A stretch of 54,305 bases of DNA, taken from the NCBI GenBank assembly GCA_024244665.1, contig JAAEOI010000122.1:1-54305 (forward strand), given 5' to 3'. The translations under genes and the position numbers were made by a program. The notes beneath the pieces are model-generated. The model saw only the letters and a program-made list of their open reading frames with translations, was not told where the DNA came from and did no database searches. Of this stretch, positions 37,249 to 45,929 are shown one piece after another. Numbering within the stretch: the first letter of the stretch is position 1; every line of letters begins with the position of its first letter. The stretch comes from Bacteroidota bacterium (lineage in GTDB: Bacteria; Bacteroidota; Bacteroidia; Bacteroidales; GCA-2748055).

Positions 37249-37424
37249 CCAATCCGACTGTTGAATATTTTGAATCCAAGATTCAGAAAATCACCGGGCA
37301 TTTATGGCCTGATTGCATATTCAACATCACTCCGCACACGTGAGGCTGGACTGAGAAAGGTACCTGGCGCAAATTTCGTCACCATCTCAAAATTATTCTC
37401 CCTTACTCCATGCTCCAAATTTGA
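37158..37424 (-). pseudogene. Decayed 3' end of an outer-membrane beta-barrel-like protein
   Basis: The reverse strand encodes about 88 codons with one internal TAA (37302-37304). Before the stop it reads ENNFEMVTKFAPGTFLSP and RVRSDVEYAIRP; after it PGDFLNLGFKIFN, then AGVLMTLYLTPESSFKIFGG, ending LEGYIL. The alternating polar/hydrophobic strands and aromatic-rich ends fit a C-terminal barrel segment. A TGA blocks the frame upstream at 37425-37427. I cannot name the family. It is a pseudogene fragment; 37425-37733 otherwise holds simple repeats only. Confidence 0.5.
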
Positions 37425-37530
37425 TCAGATACCCCATCTTTTGAATTCTATTCAGACAACCATGACTATTGAAGACCTCACGTCAATAAGCAATTGGTTT
37501 AAGGGTGTGACAAGGGGTAGTAAATGGGAC

Positions 37531-37564
37531 CCGGAGGAACCCGGAGGAACCCGGAGGAACCCGG
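37531..37564. repeat. 10-bp tandem repeat CCGGAGGAAC, 3.4 copies
   Basis: Three perfect copies plus CCGG, in the non-coding stretch before the DUF5989 gene. The small open frames that cross it (repeating G-G-T-R-R-N-P) are a by-product of the repeat. Confidence 0.85.
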
Positions 37565-37707
37565 TTTTATATTTGAAACCATAAGCGGATTTGTAATCAG
37601 TGAGCAGGGAGAAAAACTACTGGCTACAAATAAAGGTCTGTGTTCCCCGGATGAAAGCAATGGAACCTATATGGCTGTGGATCGGCTATCCCAAACAAAA
37701 AACTTTG

Positions 37708-37715
37708 TACTTTTG
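37708..37715 (+). promoter_or_regulatory. -7 element TACTTTTG of the DUF5989 gene
   Basis: Exact TAnnTTTG match ending 18 nt before the ATG at 37734, which gives a leader of roughly 10-12 nt. No TTG is seen at the -33 position. Confidence 0.5.
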
Positions 37716-37733
37716 TAAAAATATCTGAACCCA

Positions 37734-37883
37734 ATGGAGTTTTTAAGAGACCTGTTTAAATACATGAGAGAAAGAAAGAAGATCTGGCTGATCCCTTTGA
37801 TTGTTATCCTTCTTCTTTTTGGGACGCTGATTGTGTTGAGCAGCGGAAGTGCCATTGCGCCCTTTATCTACACGCTGTTTTAG
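37734..37883 (+). CDS. DUF5989 family small membrane protein, 49 aa
   Basis: The protein begins MEFLRDLFKYMRERKKIW, continues with one hydrophobic helix (about 19-36) and ends GSAIAPFIYTLF. This is the pattern of DUF5989, a ~50-residue single-pass membrane family. As I recall, its members usually sit beside a carbamoyltransferase and an SGNH-type hydrolase in surface-polysaccharide loci. Neither partner is present within the window: it stands alone between the repeat region and a sigma factor. An exact TAnnTTTG element precedes it, suggesting it is expressed. Confidence 0.75.
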   Translation: MEFLRDLFKYMRERKKIWLIPLIVILLLFGTLIVLSSGSAIAPFIYTLF

Positions 37884-37964
37884 CGGAACAGTGGACTGAC
37901 AGGCTCCCGGACATTTCCATGTGGCAACATCAAAACCATAAAAGTTATACTCAGGCAGGGCGTC

Positions 37965-38543
37965 CTAATCATCAAACATGGCCTGGTAATCAGCATCGTC
38001 CTTGATTCTGGTGATCAGGTACTCCTTGCAGAAGTGACGACGTTTGCGGACATACCCTTCACTCCTGAAGCCCAGCTTACGCGCAATCTCTTTGGAGTTA
38101 ATGTCCTCTGCCGTAAGCCGGAGGATTTTCTGGCAATCCTCGGGAATCTTCTGCAGGGTCCGTTGATAGATGGCCAGCCTTAGATCTTTGTCCTCCACGG
38201 GCGAGGGCTCTTCGAATTCGATTCTCTCCTCCATATCCCTGTTCAGCGGATCGATCTCGATCTTCTTGATCTTTCTAAGGTGCTTAAGCCACAGCAATCG
38301 GGCAACGGAGTAAATGTAGGTGGTAAAGGTGGAGGTCAGTTCAAATCCAGAATCATCCCTGATTTTCTTAAAAATGATAATCAGTGCTTCCTGGAAAATA
38401 TCCTCCGCGTCTGAATCCGAACCGGCATTATGGATAACCAGCTGCTTTACCGCGTTATAGGAGTTTTTATAGATGTACTGCAAAACACGGTTGTCGCGTT
38501 TTTTCAGACCTTCAAGTATTTCTTCATCCGTCAGCCTTTTCAC
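37965..38543 (-). CDS. ECF-like sigma-70 family RNA polymerase sigma factor
   Basis: The protein has 192 residues with region 2 (LQYIYKNSYNAVKQLVIHN, DAEDIFQEALIIIFKKI) and a region 4 that is shorter and unusual (LPEDCQ-like IPEDCQKILRLTAEDINSKEIARKLGFRSEGYVRKR). The start codon is GTG at 38543. This sigma type in Bacteroidota is often found with TPR/anti-sigma and CHAT proteins rather than FecR, so the anti-sigma-like gene at 18903-19658 is a possible distant partner (inference). An exact TATATTTG element lies 27 nt upstream. Confidence 0.88.
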   Translation of the reverse strand: MKRLTDEEILEGLKKRDNRVLQYIYKNSYNAVKQLVIHNAGSDSDAEDIFQEALIIIFKKIRDDSGFELTSTFTTYIYSVARLLWLKHLRKIKKIEIDPLNRDMEERIEFEEPSPVEDKDLRLAIYQRTLQKIPEDCQKILRLTAEDINSKEIARKLGFRSEGYVRKRRHFCKEYLITRIKDDADYQAMFDD

Positions 38544-38570
38544 GGGACGAGGTTCGTTTTTGCTGAATCA

Positions 38571-38578
38571 CAAATATA
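38571..38578 (-). promoter_or_regulatory. -7 element TATATTTG of the GTG-start sigma factor gene
   Basis: Exact TAnnTTTG on the reverse strand, 27 nt before the GTG start at 38543. No -33 TTG is at the expected distance. Confidence 0.5.
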
Positions 38579-38628
38579 AACATTAAGTGATACGCTGGAT
38601 ATTCATACGAAATAAAAACAGAAAGGTT

Positions 38629-39912
38629 CTAGCGCCTGGTATGGCGGATGATCATTTTTTCAATGGCGCTGTGGCACACAGGACAGAATACTGCATCGTT
38701 GGTGTGCATGCGGCAATCGATCATAGGCCGGAATACCCCTTTGGCCACATACCCGCCGCCCTCGTACACACCCACCACCTCTTCATATTGCTCCTCTGCC
38801 GGGCTTGGAACCGGAATTTGCTTTTTGATCCTCGCTTTCCATTTTGAATCAAAATCAACCAGGGTGGTCAGATTGGGGGTCCACGGCTCCACTTCCAAAG
38901 GGAAAAAGTCATTGTATGCCACCGATGAGTTGAAATACTCGTCGGCCAGTCCGGCAAAGGCATGCCCGAACTCGTGAATAACAACGGCACGTGACTCCTG
39001 GTTATCGGCTGCAGAGATACTGTAGAAATTGTAAATACCTCCCCCGCCGTACTTGTCGGTATTCACAAGGATATAGATCTGGTCGTAATGTGCATTGGCA
39101 GCCACATCACATACGGATTTCATATCGGATGTTGTCATATACCTTTCAATTCCAAAGGTATAGAAGGATGTGTTCATCACTGTGCTTTTCCACAGCCCGT
39201 GGCCCGGGATATCAGTTCCGGAATCGGCCCCTGCCGACTTTACGGCCCGAACATTGAAGGCCTTACGATTGCTCCTGAAGGGTTCTTCAGAGAAGATATA
39301 CTCCATGGATCGCCTGGCATCGCCCAGAAACTTATCCATCTCCCCTACAGTATACCCTTCGGCCAGGAAGAGAATATCAACCTTCTCCTCCGAAATACCG
39401 TTGATCTCCATGTCAACGGTTTCACAAACCTGCCTGATCGTTGGATCTGCAAAGATCGATTGCGGATCAAACTCCCCGCTCCAGGTGAGCTGAAAATCTC
39501 CCTTTATATCACGGTCGTACAATTCAACCATCACAGGCTCCTTTGGCCAGGGGAAGCGAACCACATGGGAGAAGGCCCGTTTTACAGTCCGGGCTTCGGT
39601 GGTGGTCTGCCACTCCCGGAACAGAGTACAGTAGGTGTGGCTGAAGATCAGTGTGTCCGATGCAGCATCCTTCACCTCAAATTTATGATCCCCGTAGTCG
39701 AAAGGATCCACCAGCTGCTTCCTGTTTCCGCTGAAAAAAGGCTCTTTTCTCAGGGATTCAATGGCATAATTGCTTTCACCGGCACTCCCCGAAAACACCA
39801 GGTCCACCCGCATGACACCATCATCAAACCATTGTTCGAAGGACTGTGCCTTCAGAGGCTGGATCAGGGAGAAAAGAAGAATCGCGAAAAAAACAGAAAA
39901 TGTACACTTCAT
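38629..39912 (-). CDS. Peptidase M64 (IgA-peptidase family) metalloprotease, exported
   Basis: Signal peptide (FFAILLFSLIQPLKA), then an N-terminal M64_N beta domain (about 25-150) and the catalytic domain. The zinc site is His313-Glu314-x-x-His317 with Asp324 in HEFGHAFAGLADEY, the M64 signature. The 427 residues fit the family. Relatives cleave host IgA in some clostridia, but in environmental Bacteroidota the substrate is unknown. It should act in the periplasm or at the cell surface. It is divergent from the MscS gene and 85 nt upstream of the sigma factor on the same strand. Confidence 0.92.
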   Translation of the reverse strand: MKCTFSVFFAILLFSLIQPLKAQSFEQWFDDGVMRVDLVFSGSAGESNYAIESLRKEPFFSGNRKQLVDPFDYGDHKFEVKDAASDTLIFSHTYCTLFREWQTTTEARTVKRAFSHVVRFPWPKEPVMVELYDRDIKGDFQLTWSGEFDPQSIFADPTIRQVCETVDMEINGISEEKVDILFLAEGYTVGEMDKFLGDARRSMEYIFSEEPFRSNRKAFNVRAVKSAGADSGTDIPGHGLWKSTVMNTSFYTFGIERYMTTSDMKSVCDVAANAHYDQIYILVNTDKYGGGGIYNFYSISAADNQESRAVVIHEFGHAFAGLADEYFNSSVAYNDFFPLEVEPWTPNLTTLVDFDSKWKARIKKQIPVPSPAEEQYEEVVGVYEGGGYVAKGVFRPMIDCRMHTNDAVFCPVCHSAIEKMIIRHTRR

Positions 39913-39973
39913 AGTTGAGAGTTTAGTGCGGTAAATGTATAATTTAGCAGTCAGACGTCAAAAGCAATTTCTC

Positions 39974-41227
39974 ATGATAGAAAGACTAATCGGCTGGTAC
40001 AACGAAATACTGACAGGAACCAGTCTGTCGGATAGCATGGTTGTATTCATAGAAAATATGACCCTCATTGTGATTACGGTGGGACTGGCCTTCCTGGCCG
40101 ACTTCATTGTGAAACGGATCATCATCACCTCCATCGCCCGCCTTGTGAATCGGACAAAAAATGACTGGGATGATATTTTGGTTGAGCGCAGGGTATTTAA
40201 CAGGCTGGCGCACCTGGCTCCTGCCCTGGTGGTCCTTTATGCTCTCCAATATGTCTTCGACGCAGAGAAACTGGTTAATTTCCTGGAGAACCTGACCCAG
40301 TCTTATATGGTGCTTATCGTACTGCTGGTCATCGATGCAGTACTGAACACCATGCATGAGATATACCGGCGCCTCCCGGTTTCAAAAGGGAGAAACATCA
40401 AAGGATTTGTCCAGGTGGTTAAAATCGTCTTCTATTTCATTGCCATTATCCTGGTCATCTCCATTTTCACCGATGAGACTCCCAAGGTCCTGATGGGCGG
40501 TGTGGGGGCCATGGCTGCCGTGCTCATGCTGGTTTTTAAGGACTCCATCCTGGGCTTTGTAGCCAGTATCCAGTTGTCGGCCAACAAAATGGTGAACGTG
40601 GGCGACTGGATCGCCATGCCGAAGTACAATGCTGACGGCGATGTAATTGACATCAGTCTCAACACGGTGAAGGTGCAGAACTGGGACAAAACCATCGCTA
40701 CAATTCCCACGTACGCCCTGGTTTCAGAATCGTTCAACAACTGGAAAGGGATGGATGAGTCTGGAGGGCGGCGGATCAAGCGCTCCATCAACGTCGACAT
40801 GAGCAGCGTGGGATTCCTGGATGAGGCCATGATCGACAAATTCAGGAAGTACCACCTCCTGAACCAGTACATCACCGGGAAGGAGAAGGAGATAAGCGAT
40901 TTTAATAAATCGCTCAACCTGGACGACTCCGTTGTCACCAACGGTCGCCGGATGACCAACCTGGGTACCTTCAGGGCTTACCTGGAGAACTACCTGCACA
41001 GCCATCCAAAGATTCACCAGGAGATGACCTTCCTGATAAGGCACCTTCAGCCAACAGAAAAGGGGATCCCTCTGGAGATTTATGTATTCAGTAACGACCA
41101 GGAATGGGCAAACTATGAGGCGATCCAGGCCGACATCTTCGACCATATCCTGGCTATCATGCCCGAATTTGGCCTGCGGGTTTTCCAGAATCCCACCGGC
41201 GAAGATTTCCAGAGCCTGACAAATTAA
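39974..41227 (+). CDS. Mechanosensitive ion channel, MscS family (YbdG/MscM-like)
   Basis: Several membrane helices in the first 190 residues (MTLIVITVGLAFLADFIV; KIVFYFIAIILVISIF; a Gly/Ala-rich pore helix MGGVGAMAAVLMLVF) are followed by the MscS beta domain (VNVGDWIAMP, VQNWDKTIATIPT) and a long cytoplasmic C-terminus. It should release ions under hypo-osmotic stress. I chose the ATG at 39974; the frame opens at 39935 but the extra 13 residues (basic, non-hydrophobic) look unlike family starts. Length is 417 aa. Confidence 0.9.
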   Translation: MIERLIGWYNEILTGTSLSDSMVVFIENMTLIVITVGLAFLADFIVKRIIITSIARLVNRTKNDWDDILVERRVFNRLAHLAPALVVLYALQYVFDAEKLVNFLENLTQSYMVLIVLLVIDAVLNTMHEIYRRLPVSKGRNIKGFVQVVKIVFYFIAIILVISIFTDETPKVLMGGVGAMAAVLMLVFKDSILGFVASIQLSANKMVNVGDWIAMPKYNADGDVIDISLNTVKVQNWDKTIATIPTYALVSESFNNWKGMDESGGRRIKRSINVDMSSVGFLDEAMIDKFRKYHLLNQYITGKEKEISDFNKSLNLDDSVVTNGRRMTNLGTFRAYLENYLHSHPKIHQEMTFLIRHLQPTEKGIPLEIYVFSNDQEWANYEAIQADIFDHILAIMPEFGLRVFQNPTGEDFQSLTN

Positions 41228-41377
41228 GAGGCATCATTATTCTGAGATCCTGGAATATCCCATTTGAAAGTCTTTCGCCGAATAGATTATTAATATCACG
41301 TTATTTATGGTGAGGTTCTTTCAAATTGTAACTACATTAGAACTGTTAAGTTGCACCCAAGGAAAGAGAACAGAATT

Positions 41378-41842
41378 ATGGAAGACACCCATCACATTGA
41401 CGAACTGGACAGGAAAATACTTTCACTGATCACAAAGAATGCTCGGATCCCTTACCTGGAAGTGGCGAGGGAGTGTAAGGTTTCAGGTGCAGCCATCCAC
41501 CAACGGATACAACGCCTCACAAAGATGGGTGTGATTACCGGGTCTGAATTTATAATCAATCCAAAGAAAATCGGTTTTGCTACCTGTGCCTACGTGGGGA
41601 TCTTCCTTGACAGTGCACACCTCTATCCCGACGTGGTTACCAAACTGAAGGATATCCCTGAAATCACTCAGTGCCACTATATCACAGGAGGATACTCAAT
41701 CTTTATCAAGATATACACCAGGGACAACGAGGATCTGAAGCGTGTGCTGGTGGACAAGGTCCAGGCAATTCCGGGGGTAATGAGGACTGAAACATTTATC
41801 TCCCTGGAAGAGAGCTTCAACCGCCAGCTCCCGCTGAAATAG
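41378..41842 (+). CDS. Lrp/AsnC family transcriptional regulator
   Basis: An N-terminal winged helix (IDELDRKILSLITKNARIPYLEVARECKVSGAAIHQRIQRL) and a C-terminal RAM/AsnC ligand-binding domain (TGGYSIFIKIYTRDNEDLKRVL) give the normal 154-residue length. It binds DNA as a dimer or octamer and responds to amino acids. The ATG at 41378 fits the family; an upstream in-frame TTG at 41351 would add nine residues without support. It is convergent with rlmB (1 nt between stops). Regulated genes are not evident. Confidence 0.93.
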   Translation: MEDTHHIDELDRKILSLITKNARIPYLEVARECKVSGAAIHQRIQRLTKMGVITGSEFIINPKKIGFATCAYVGIFLDSAHLYPDVVTKLKDIPEITQCHYITGGYSIFIKIYTRDNEDLKRVLVDKVQAIPGVMRTETFISLEESFNRQLPLK

Positions 41843-41843
41843 C

Positions 41844-42584
41844 TCAGGAGTTTCTCTGCCGCACCACTTCGAACAGCATAATTCCGGCTGCCACCGACAC
41901 ATTCAGGGAAGAGATAGAACCCTTCATGGGAATAGAAACCCAGTGATCGACGTCTTTCAGGAGCGCATTTGAGACCCCCCTGTCCTCAGAACCCATGATG
42001 ATCGCGGCCGGACCGGTCATGTCGGCCCTGTAGATCACCTCCTTTGCCTTTTCGGTTGCCGCAAATAGCCTTAGCCCGCTGTCTCTCAGGAACCTGGCTA
42101 CAGTTACCAGGTCCCTCTGCCTGCAAACGGGGATCCTGTGCAGAGCCCCTGCCGAGGTTTTGATGGCATCTGAATTAATAGCTGCGCTGCCTGTTGAAGG
42201 TATCACTATGGCATGAACGCCGGCACACTCTGCACTGCGTGCAATGGCCCCGAAATTCCGCACATCAGACACTCCGTCCAGCAGAAGGATCAGGGGATCC
42301 TCGCCCGACTCATAGATGGCAGGCAAAAGGGAAGTGATATCATGGTAAGTAAGCTGTGAGAGCCATGCGATCACCCCCTGGTGGTTCTTCCGGGTTACCC
42401 GATTCAGCTTTTCAACGGGTACCTGTTGTACAGGGATATCCAACTGACGAAGCTCTCCCTGCAACTCCTTAAAAAGGTCTGAACCGGCACCCCGCCTGAG
42501 CAGTACCTTATCAATATCCTTACCGGCGTTAATGGCCTCTTTTACTGCATGTATACCAAAAATAAAGGTCTCTTTCTCTGCCAT
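41844..42584 (-). CDS. rlmB: 23S rRNA (guanosine-2'-O-)-methyltransferase RlmB / TrmH-family
   Basis: The N-terminal substrate-binding domain (FIFGIHAVKEAINAGKDIDKVLLRRG) and SpoU/TrmH knotted methyltransferase domain (LDGVSDVRNFGAIARSAECAGV, MGSEDRGVSNALL, IPMKGSISSLNVSVAAGIMLFE) are complete at 246 residues. It methylates the 2'-OH of G2251 (E. coli numbering) in 23S rRNA. It is the last gene of a tight operon: DUF1643, ABC-F, GWxTD, rlmB, with gaps of 4-13 nt. A general TrmH-family 2'-O-methyltransferase is the fallback call. Confidence 0.92.
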   Translation of the reverse strand: MAEKETFIFGIHAVKEAINAGKDIDKVLLRRGAGSDLFKELQGELRQLDIPVQQVPVEKLNRVTRKNHQGVIAWLSQLTYHDITSLLPAIYESGEDPLILLLDGVSDVRNFGAIARSAECAGVHAIVIPSTGSAAINSDAIKTSAGALHRIPVCRQRDLVTVARFLRDSGLRLFAATEKAKEVIYRADMTGPAAIIMGSEDRGVSNALLKDVDHWVSIPMKGSISSLNVSVAAGIMLFEVVRQRNS

Positions 42585-42588
42585 AATA

Positions 42589-43887
42589 TCAGGATCCGGG
42601 TGAATAAACCTTACCCTTGCGCCATGAACGTACCGCCTCGTTCCAGAACATCTGGGTCTCTGTACTCTTTACCCATATCATATTTTGGTCGGAGAATGCA
42701 TCGGGCCTTCGTTCAAATCTGAACTCAATGGGGTTCCCCCGGCGTTTGGTGAAGTAGTACCAGCGCTCACCCGTCCCCGTCATCCGGATCCTGCTGGGCG
42801 GGCCAAACAGGATGAAAATCATGCCCTGGTCTGTTTTCCAGCCCTCCTTATTAGAGGTAAAGTAAAGGTTGGAGTAAACAACCCGGTTGTAATAGATCCG
42901 GATCAGCTCTCTTGATTTCTCAACGTTTCCCCCAATCATCAACCAGAAATTGTCCACAGCCAGTTTCCGGTTGGATTCCTTTCTCAGGTCGCGGTACTCG
43001 GCAAGCGTGGAGAGGTAAAAAAGTGGTTCCATCAATTCACCGGGATTCTTTACCTGCGGGAAGGAACCTCCGAAATTGAACAGTGAAAGCCCTTCAGGAT
43101 TTTTATCATCAATCCTGACAAAATACATCCCTGTCTCCATCAGGTTATAGTGGGTCGTATCCACCAGTGGAAAAATAAAACTGGTGTCGGGGCTATAGTT
43201 CATGGTATAGTCGACCGATGCTGTGATAGGCGGGCGTGGAAGTTCACTGGAAGGCCTGAAGAAATCAACATGGATGGAATCTGCCCCGGTTCCACGGTAC
43301 CTGATGTTAAACCGCTCTCCCGGCAGGAAAAAGCGCATGAATTTCGGAAAGCCTGAATGGAGCGATACCACCTTGAAATTCTGCGCATTGTGAACATTGG
43401 ACTTGTCCACATAGAGGTACTCCATCCCGATGCTTCCACGGTTCAGGTCCCTTGCTTCGAGCCTGAGAAGGTACTTTTCACCCGAACCTACAGGCAAGGC
43501 TAAGGTCGCAAAGAAAGCCGGTCTTTTTTCATCCTTAACCCCCAGCTTGTAAGTTACAGCAGCCGAATCGACCACTTCACCTTCCAGTCCATCACTGAGC
43601 TGGATCAGACGGTAGCGGATCGACAAAAGAGCCCGGTGTTCAGAATCCTCATTGGCCTGGTTGAACCTCAGCTCTGAGGGATAGGCCCGGATGTAGAGTA
43701 TGGAGTATTTATCACTCTCATGAAAAATTGAATAATCGGGATGCAGCGATAACTTGCTTGGATTATAGAGTGTCGCAAGGTACTCCTCCTGGCTCCTGCT
43801 GGTGGTCTGCTCGGTAGTTTTGCATCCGCTTAACAGGAGCAGGGCAAGCACCAGGCTGACAGGTATCATATAGCATCTCATTCCCAT
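42589..43887 (-). CDS. GWxTD domain-containing lipoprotein
   Basis: The ATG at 43887 (or 43881) is followed by a lipoprotein signal (IPVSLVLALLLLSGC). The C-terminal part carries the GWxTD motif (KEGWKTDQGMIFILFGPP), which names a family found in Bacteroidota and relatives with unknown function. The middle is beta-rich. The 432-residue protein should be anchored in the periplasm. It lies between the ABC-F and rlmB genes with 13 and 4 nt gaps, in an operon otherwise devoted to ribosome-linked genes. Confidence 0.85.
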   Translation of the reverse strand: MGMRCYMIPVSLVLALLLLSGCKTTEQTTSRSQEEYLATLYNPSKLSLHPDYSIFHESDKYSILYIRAYPSELRFNQANEDSEHRALLSIRYRLIQLSDGLEGEVVDSAAVTYKLGVKDEKRPAFFATLALPVGSGEKYLLRLEARDLNRGSIGMEYLYVDKSNVHNAQNFKVVSLHSGFPKFMRFFLPGERFNIRYRGTGADSIHVDFFRPSSELPRPPITASVDYTMNYSPDTSFIFPLVDTTHYNLMETGMYFVRIDDKNPEGLSLFNFGGSFPQVKNPGELMEPLFYLSTLAEYRDLRKESNRKLAVDNFWLMIGGNVEKSRELIRIYYNRVVYSNLYFTSNKEGWKTDQGMIFILFGPPSRIRMTGTGERWYYFTKRRGNPIEFRFERRPDAFSDQNMIWVKSTETQMFWNEAVRSWRKGKVYSPGS

Positions 43888-43900
43888 GACTCTAAAATAA

Positions 43901-45925
43901 CTATTTTCTTCGTGCCTCAGTTTTCTCAAGTTGAATGGTTTGCTTTTCCCAGCTGGCAAGCGCCTCATCGTGCCTTTTTTTCAGCTGTTCATACTCCTCA
44001 TAAACCTGCATCCCCTGGATGTTGTCCGGATTCATCAACAGGGTATCCATCTTCGCCAGTTCAGCTTCAATCTCTTCCACCTCCCGCTCCAGGGCCTTTA
44101 CTCGATTGGATATCTTCCTTATCTTTTTCTCCAGTGCTTTCCGCTCCTCGTATTGAAGCTTATTGTCCGATTCTGTCTTCGGAGCATCCTCTTCTGGTGG
44201 CTTTCCGCCCTCCTTCAACTGGTCCTTCGTTGCCGTCTTCTTTTTCTTTTTCTCCACACCGGTGGCTACAGGAGCAGTTGAATGAGCCCGGTCTTTCTTT
44301 TCAATATCCTTCAGCGTAGCTATTTTTCTCCGTTGAAGGAATTCGAAAATCCCCCCGATATGCTCCTTAACCTTTTGCTTCCTGAACTCAAACACCTTAT
44401 CCACCAGTCCGTCGAGAAACTCCCTGTCATGGGATACCACAATAAGTGTACCGTCGAAGGCGAGCAGTGCGTTTTTCAGGATATCCTTCGAACGCATGTC
44501 CAGGTGGTTGGTCGGCTCATCCAGGATTAAAAGGTTGAAGGGCTGAAGGAGCATCCTGGCCATGGCCAGGCGCGAGCGTTCCCCCCCCGACAATACCTTC
44601 ACCCTCTTCTCCACATCCTCGCCACTGAATATAAAGGCTCCCAGTATATCCCGGATGCGGCCGCGGATATCACCCACGGCAACACGGTCGACTGTCTCCA
44701 GCACTGTCAGGTTCCCATCCATGATCTCATCCTGGTTCTGGGCAAAATAACCCAGCTCCACATTGTGCCCAAGTTTGAGCCCACCTGTATGATCCAGCTC
44801 CCCAATCAGGATCCGCGAAAGGGTGGTTTTACCCTCCCCGTTCCTGCCCACAAAAGCCACCTTTTCACCCCTCTCAATTACCAGATCCACTCCGTCAAGT
44901 ACCCGGTGGTCGCCAAAACTTTTACCCAGTCCATCAGCCTCCACAACGATGGTGCCCGAACGTTTGGCGGGTGGGAACCTGAGGTTCATGACCATGTCAT
45001 CCTCCTTCTCTACCTCGATCCGGTCCAGCTTATTCAGCTGTTTGATCCTTGACTGTACCTGTACTGCTTTGGTGGCTTTATACCTGAACCTGTTGATGAA
45101 TTGTTCCGTCTCCTGGATCAGCTTCTGCTGGTTATCGTAAGCAGCATTCTGAACGGTGATCCGCTCCTGTTTCAGCTCCACGTACCTGGAGTAGGAGACG
45201 CGGTAGTCATAGGTTTTCCCAAGTGAAAGTTCAAGGGTCCGGTTGGTCACCCGGTCGAGAAAAATCCGGTCGTGCGAGATTATCAGCACACCGCCCTGGT
45301 AACTCCCCAGGAAACTCTCGAGCCACTGTATGGATTCGATATCCAGGTGATTGGTGGGCTCATCCAGGAGGATGTAATCGGGCCGCCGCAGTAATATTTT
45401 GGCCAGCTCCACACGCATGCGCCATCCTCCACTGAACTCATGCACTGGGCGTTCCATATCCTTTATCTCAAATCCCAGTCCGATCAGGGTCTGCTCCACA
45501 TCAGCATGGATGGAGTGGCCCCCCTCCATTTCAAACTGTTCATTGGCATTGGAGAGCTCCTGGATCAGGGAGAGATAGGAATCGCTGTGGTGATCTTCAC
45601 GCTCCTCCAGCTCCCTGGTTATAGTTTCGATCTGTTTCTTCATGTGGAGCACCTCGGAGAAAGCCTCCAGGGTCTCCTTGTAGAGGGTTTTCCCCTTTTT
45701 GTGCCTCATCTGCTGCGGCAGGTACCCCACTGAGCTATCTGAACTGATCACCACCCTCCCCTCATCGGGGTCCTGTTTCCGGGCGATCAGGTTCAGAATG
45801 GTGGTTTTACCCGCCCCGTTACGTCCCACCAGTCCGATCCGGTCGCCAGGATTCACCTGGAAACTGATCCGGTCAAACAATACAAATGCGCCAAAGCGTA
45901 TAGTTACGCCATCTACTGATATCAT
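43901..45925 (-). CDS. ABC-F family ATPase (Uup/EttA-like)
   Basis: Two ABC domains without membrane segments: Walker A GRNGAGKTT and GRNGEGKTT, signatures FSGGWRMRVELAKIL and LSGGERSRLAMARML, Walker B motifs LLDEPTNHLD twice. Between them is the ABC-F linker, and after the second a basic linker plus a C-terminal coiled coil (about 590-670), as in Uup. ABC-F proteins act on the ribosome rather than in transport. At 674 residues it has the expected length. It is 4 nt after the DUF1643 gene and 13 nt before the GWxTD gene. Confidence 0.95.
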   Translation of the reverse strand: MISVDGVTIRFGAFVLFDRISFQVNPGDRIGLVGRNGAGKTTILNLIARKQDPDEGRVVISSDSSVGYLPQQMRHKKGKTLYKETLEAFSEVLHMKKQIETITRELEEREDHHSDSYLSLIQELSNANEQFEMEGGHSIHADVEQTLIGLGFEIKDMERPVHEFSGGWRMRVELAKILLRRPDYILLDEPTNHLDIESIQWLESFLGSYQGGVLIISHDRIFLDRVTNRTLELSLGKTYDYRVSYSRYVELKQERITVQNAAYDNQQKLIQETEQFINRFRYKATKAVQVQSRIKQLNKLDRIEVEKEDDMVMNLRFPPAKRSGTIVVEADGLGKSFGDHRVLDGVDLVIERGEKVAFVGRNGEGKTTLSRILIGELDHTGGLKLGHNVELGYFAQNQDEIMDGNLTVLETVDRVAVGDIRGRIRDILGAFIFSGEDVEKRVKVLSGGERSRLAMARMLLQPFNLLILDEPTNHLDMRSKDILKNALLAFDGTLIVVSHDREFLDGLVDKVFEFRKQKVKEHIGGIFEFLQRRKIATLKDIEKKDRAHSTAPVATGVEKKKKKTATKDQLKEGGKPPEEDAPKTESDNKLQYEERKALEKKIRKISNRVKALEREVEEIEAELAKMDTLLMNPDNIQGMQVYEEYEQLKKRHDEALASWEKQTIQLEKTEARRK

Positions 45926-45929
45926 CTAT

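Noticed and set aside
37524..37718. 64-codon open frame over the CCGGAGGAAC repeat
   Set aside because: Its first part is just the translated repeat and the rest has no similarity or start signal.
39088..39918. 276-codon open frame opposite the M64 peptidase gene
   Set aside because: Antisense shadow; the opposite strand holds the complete HEFGHAFAGLADEY metalloprotease.
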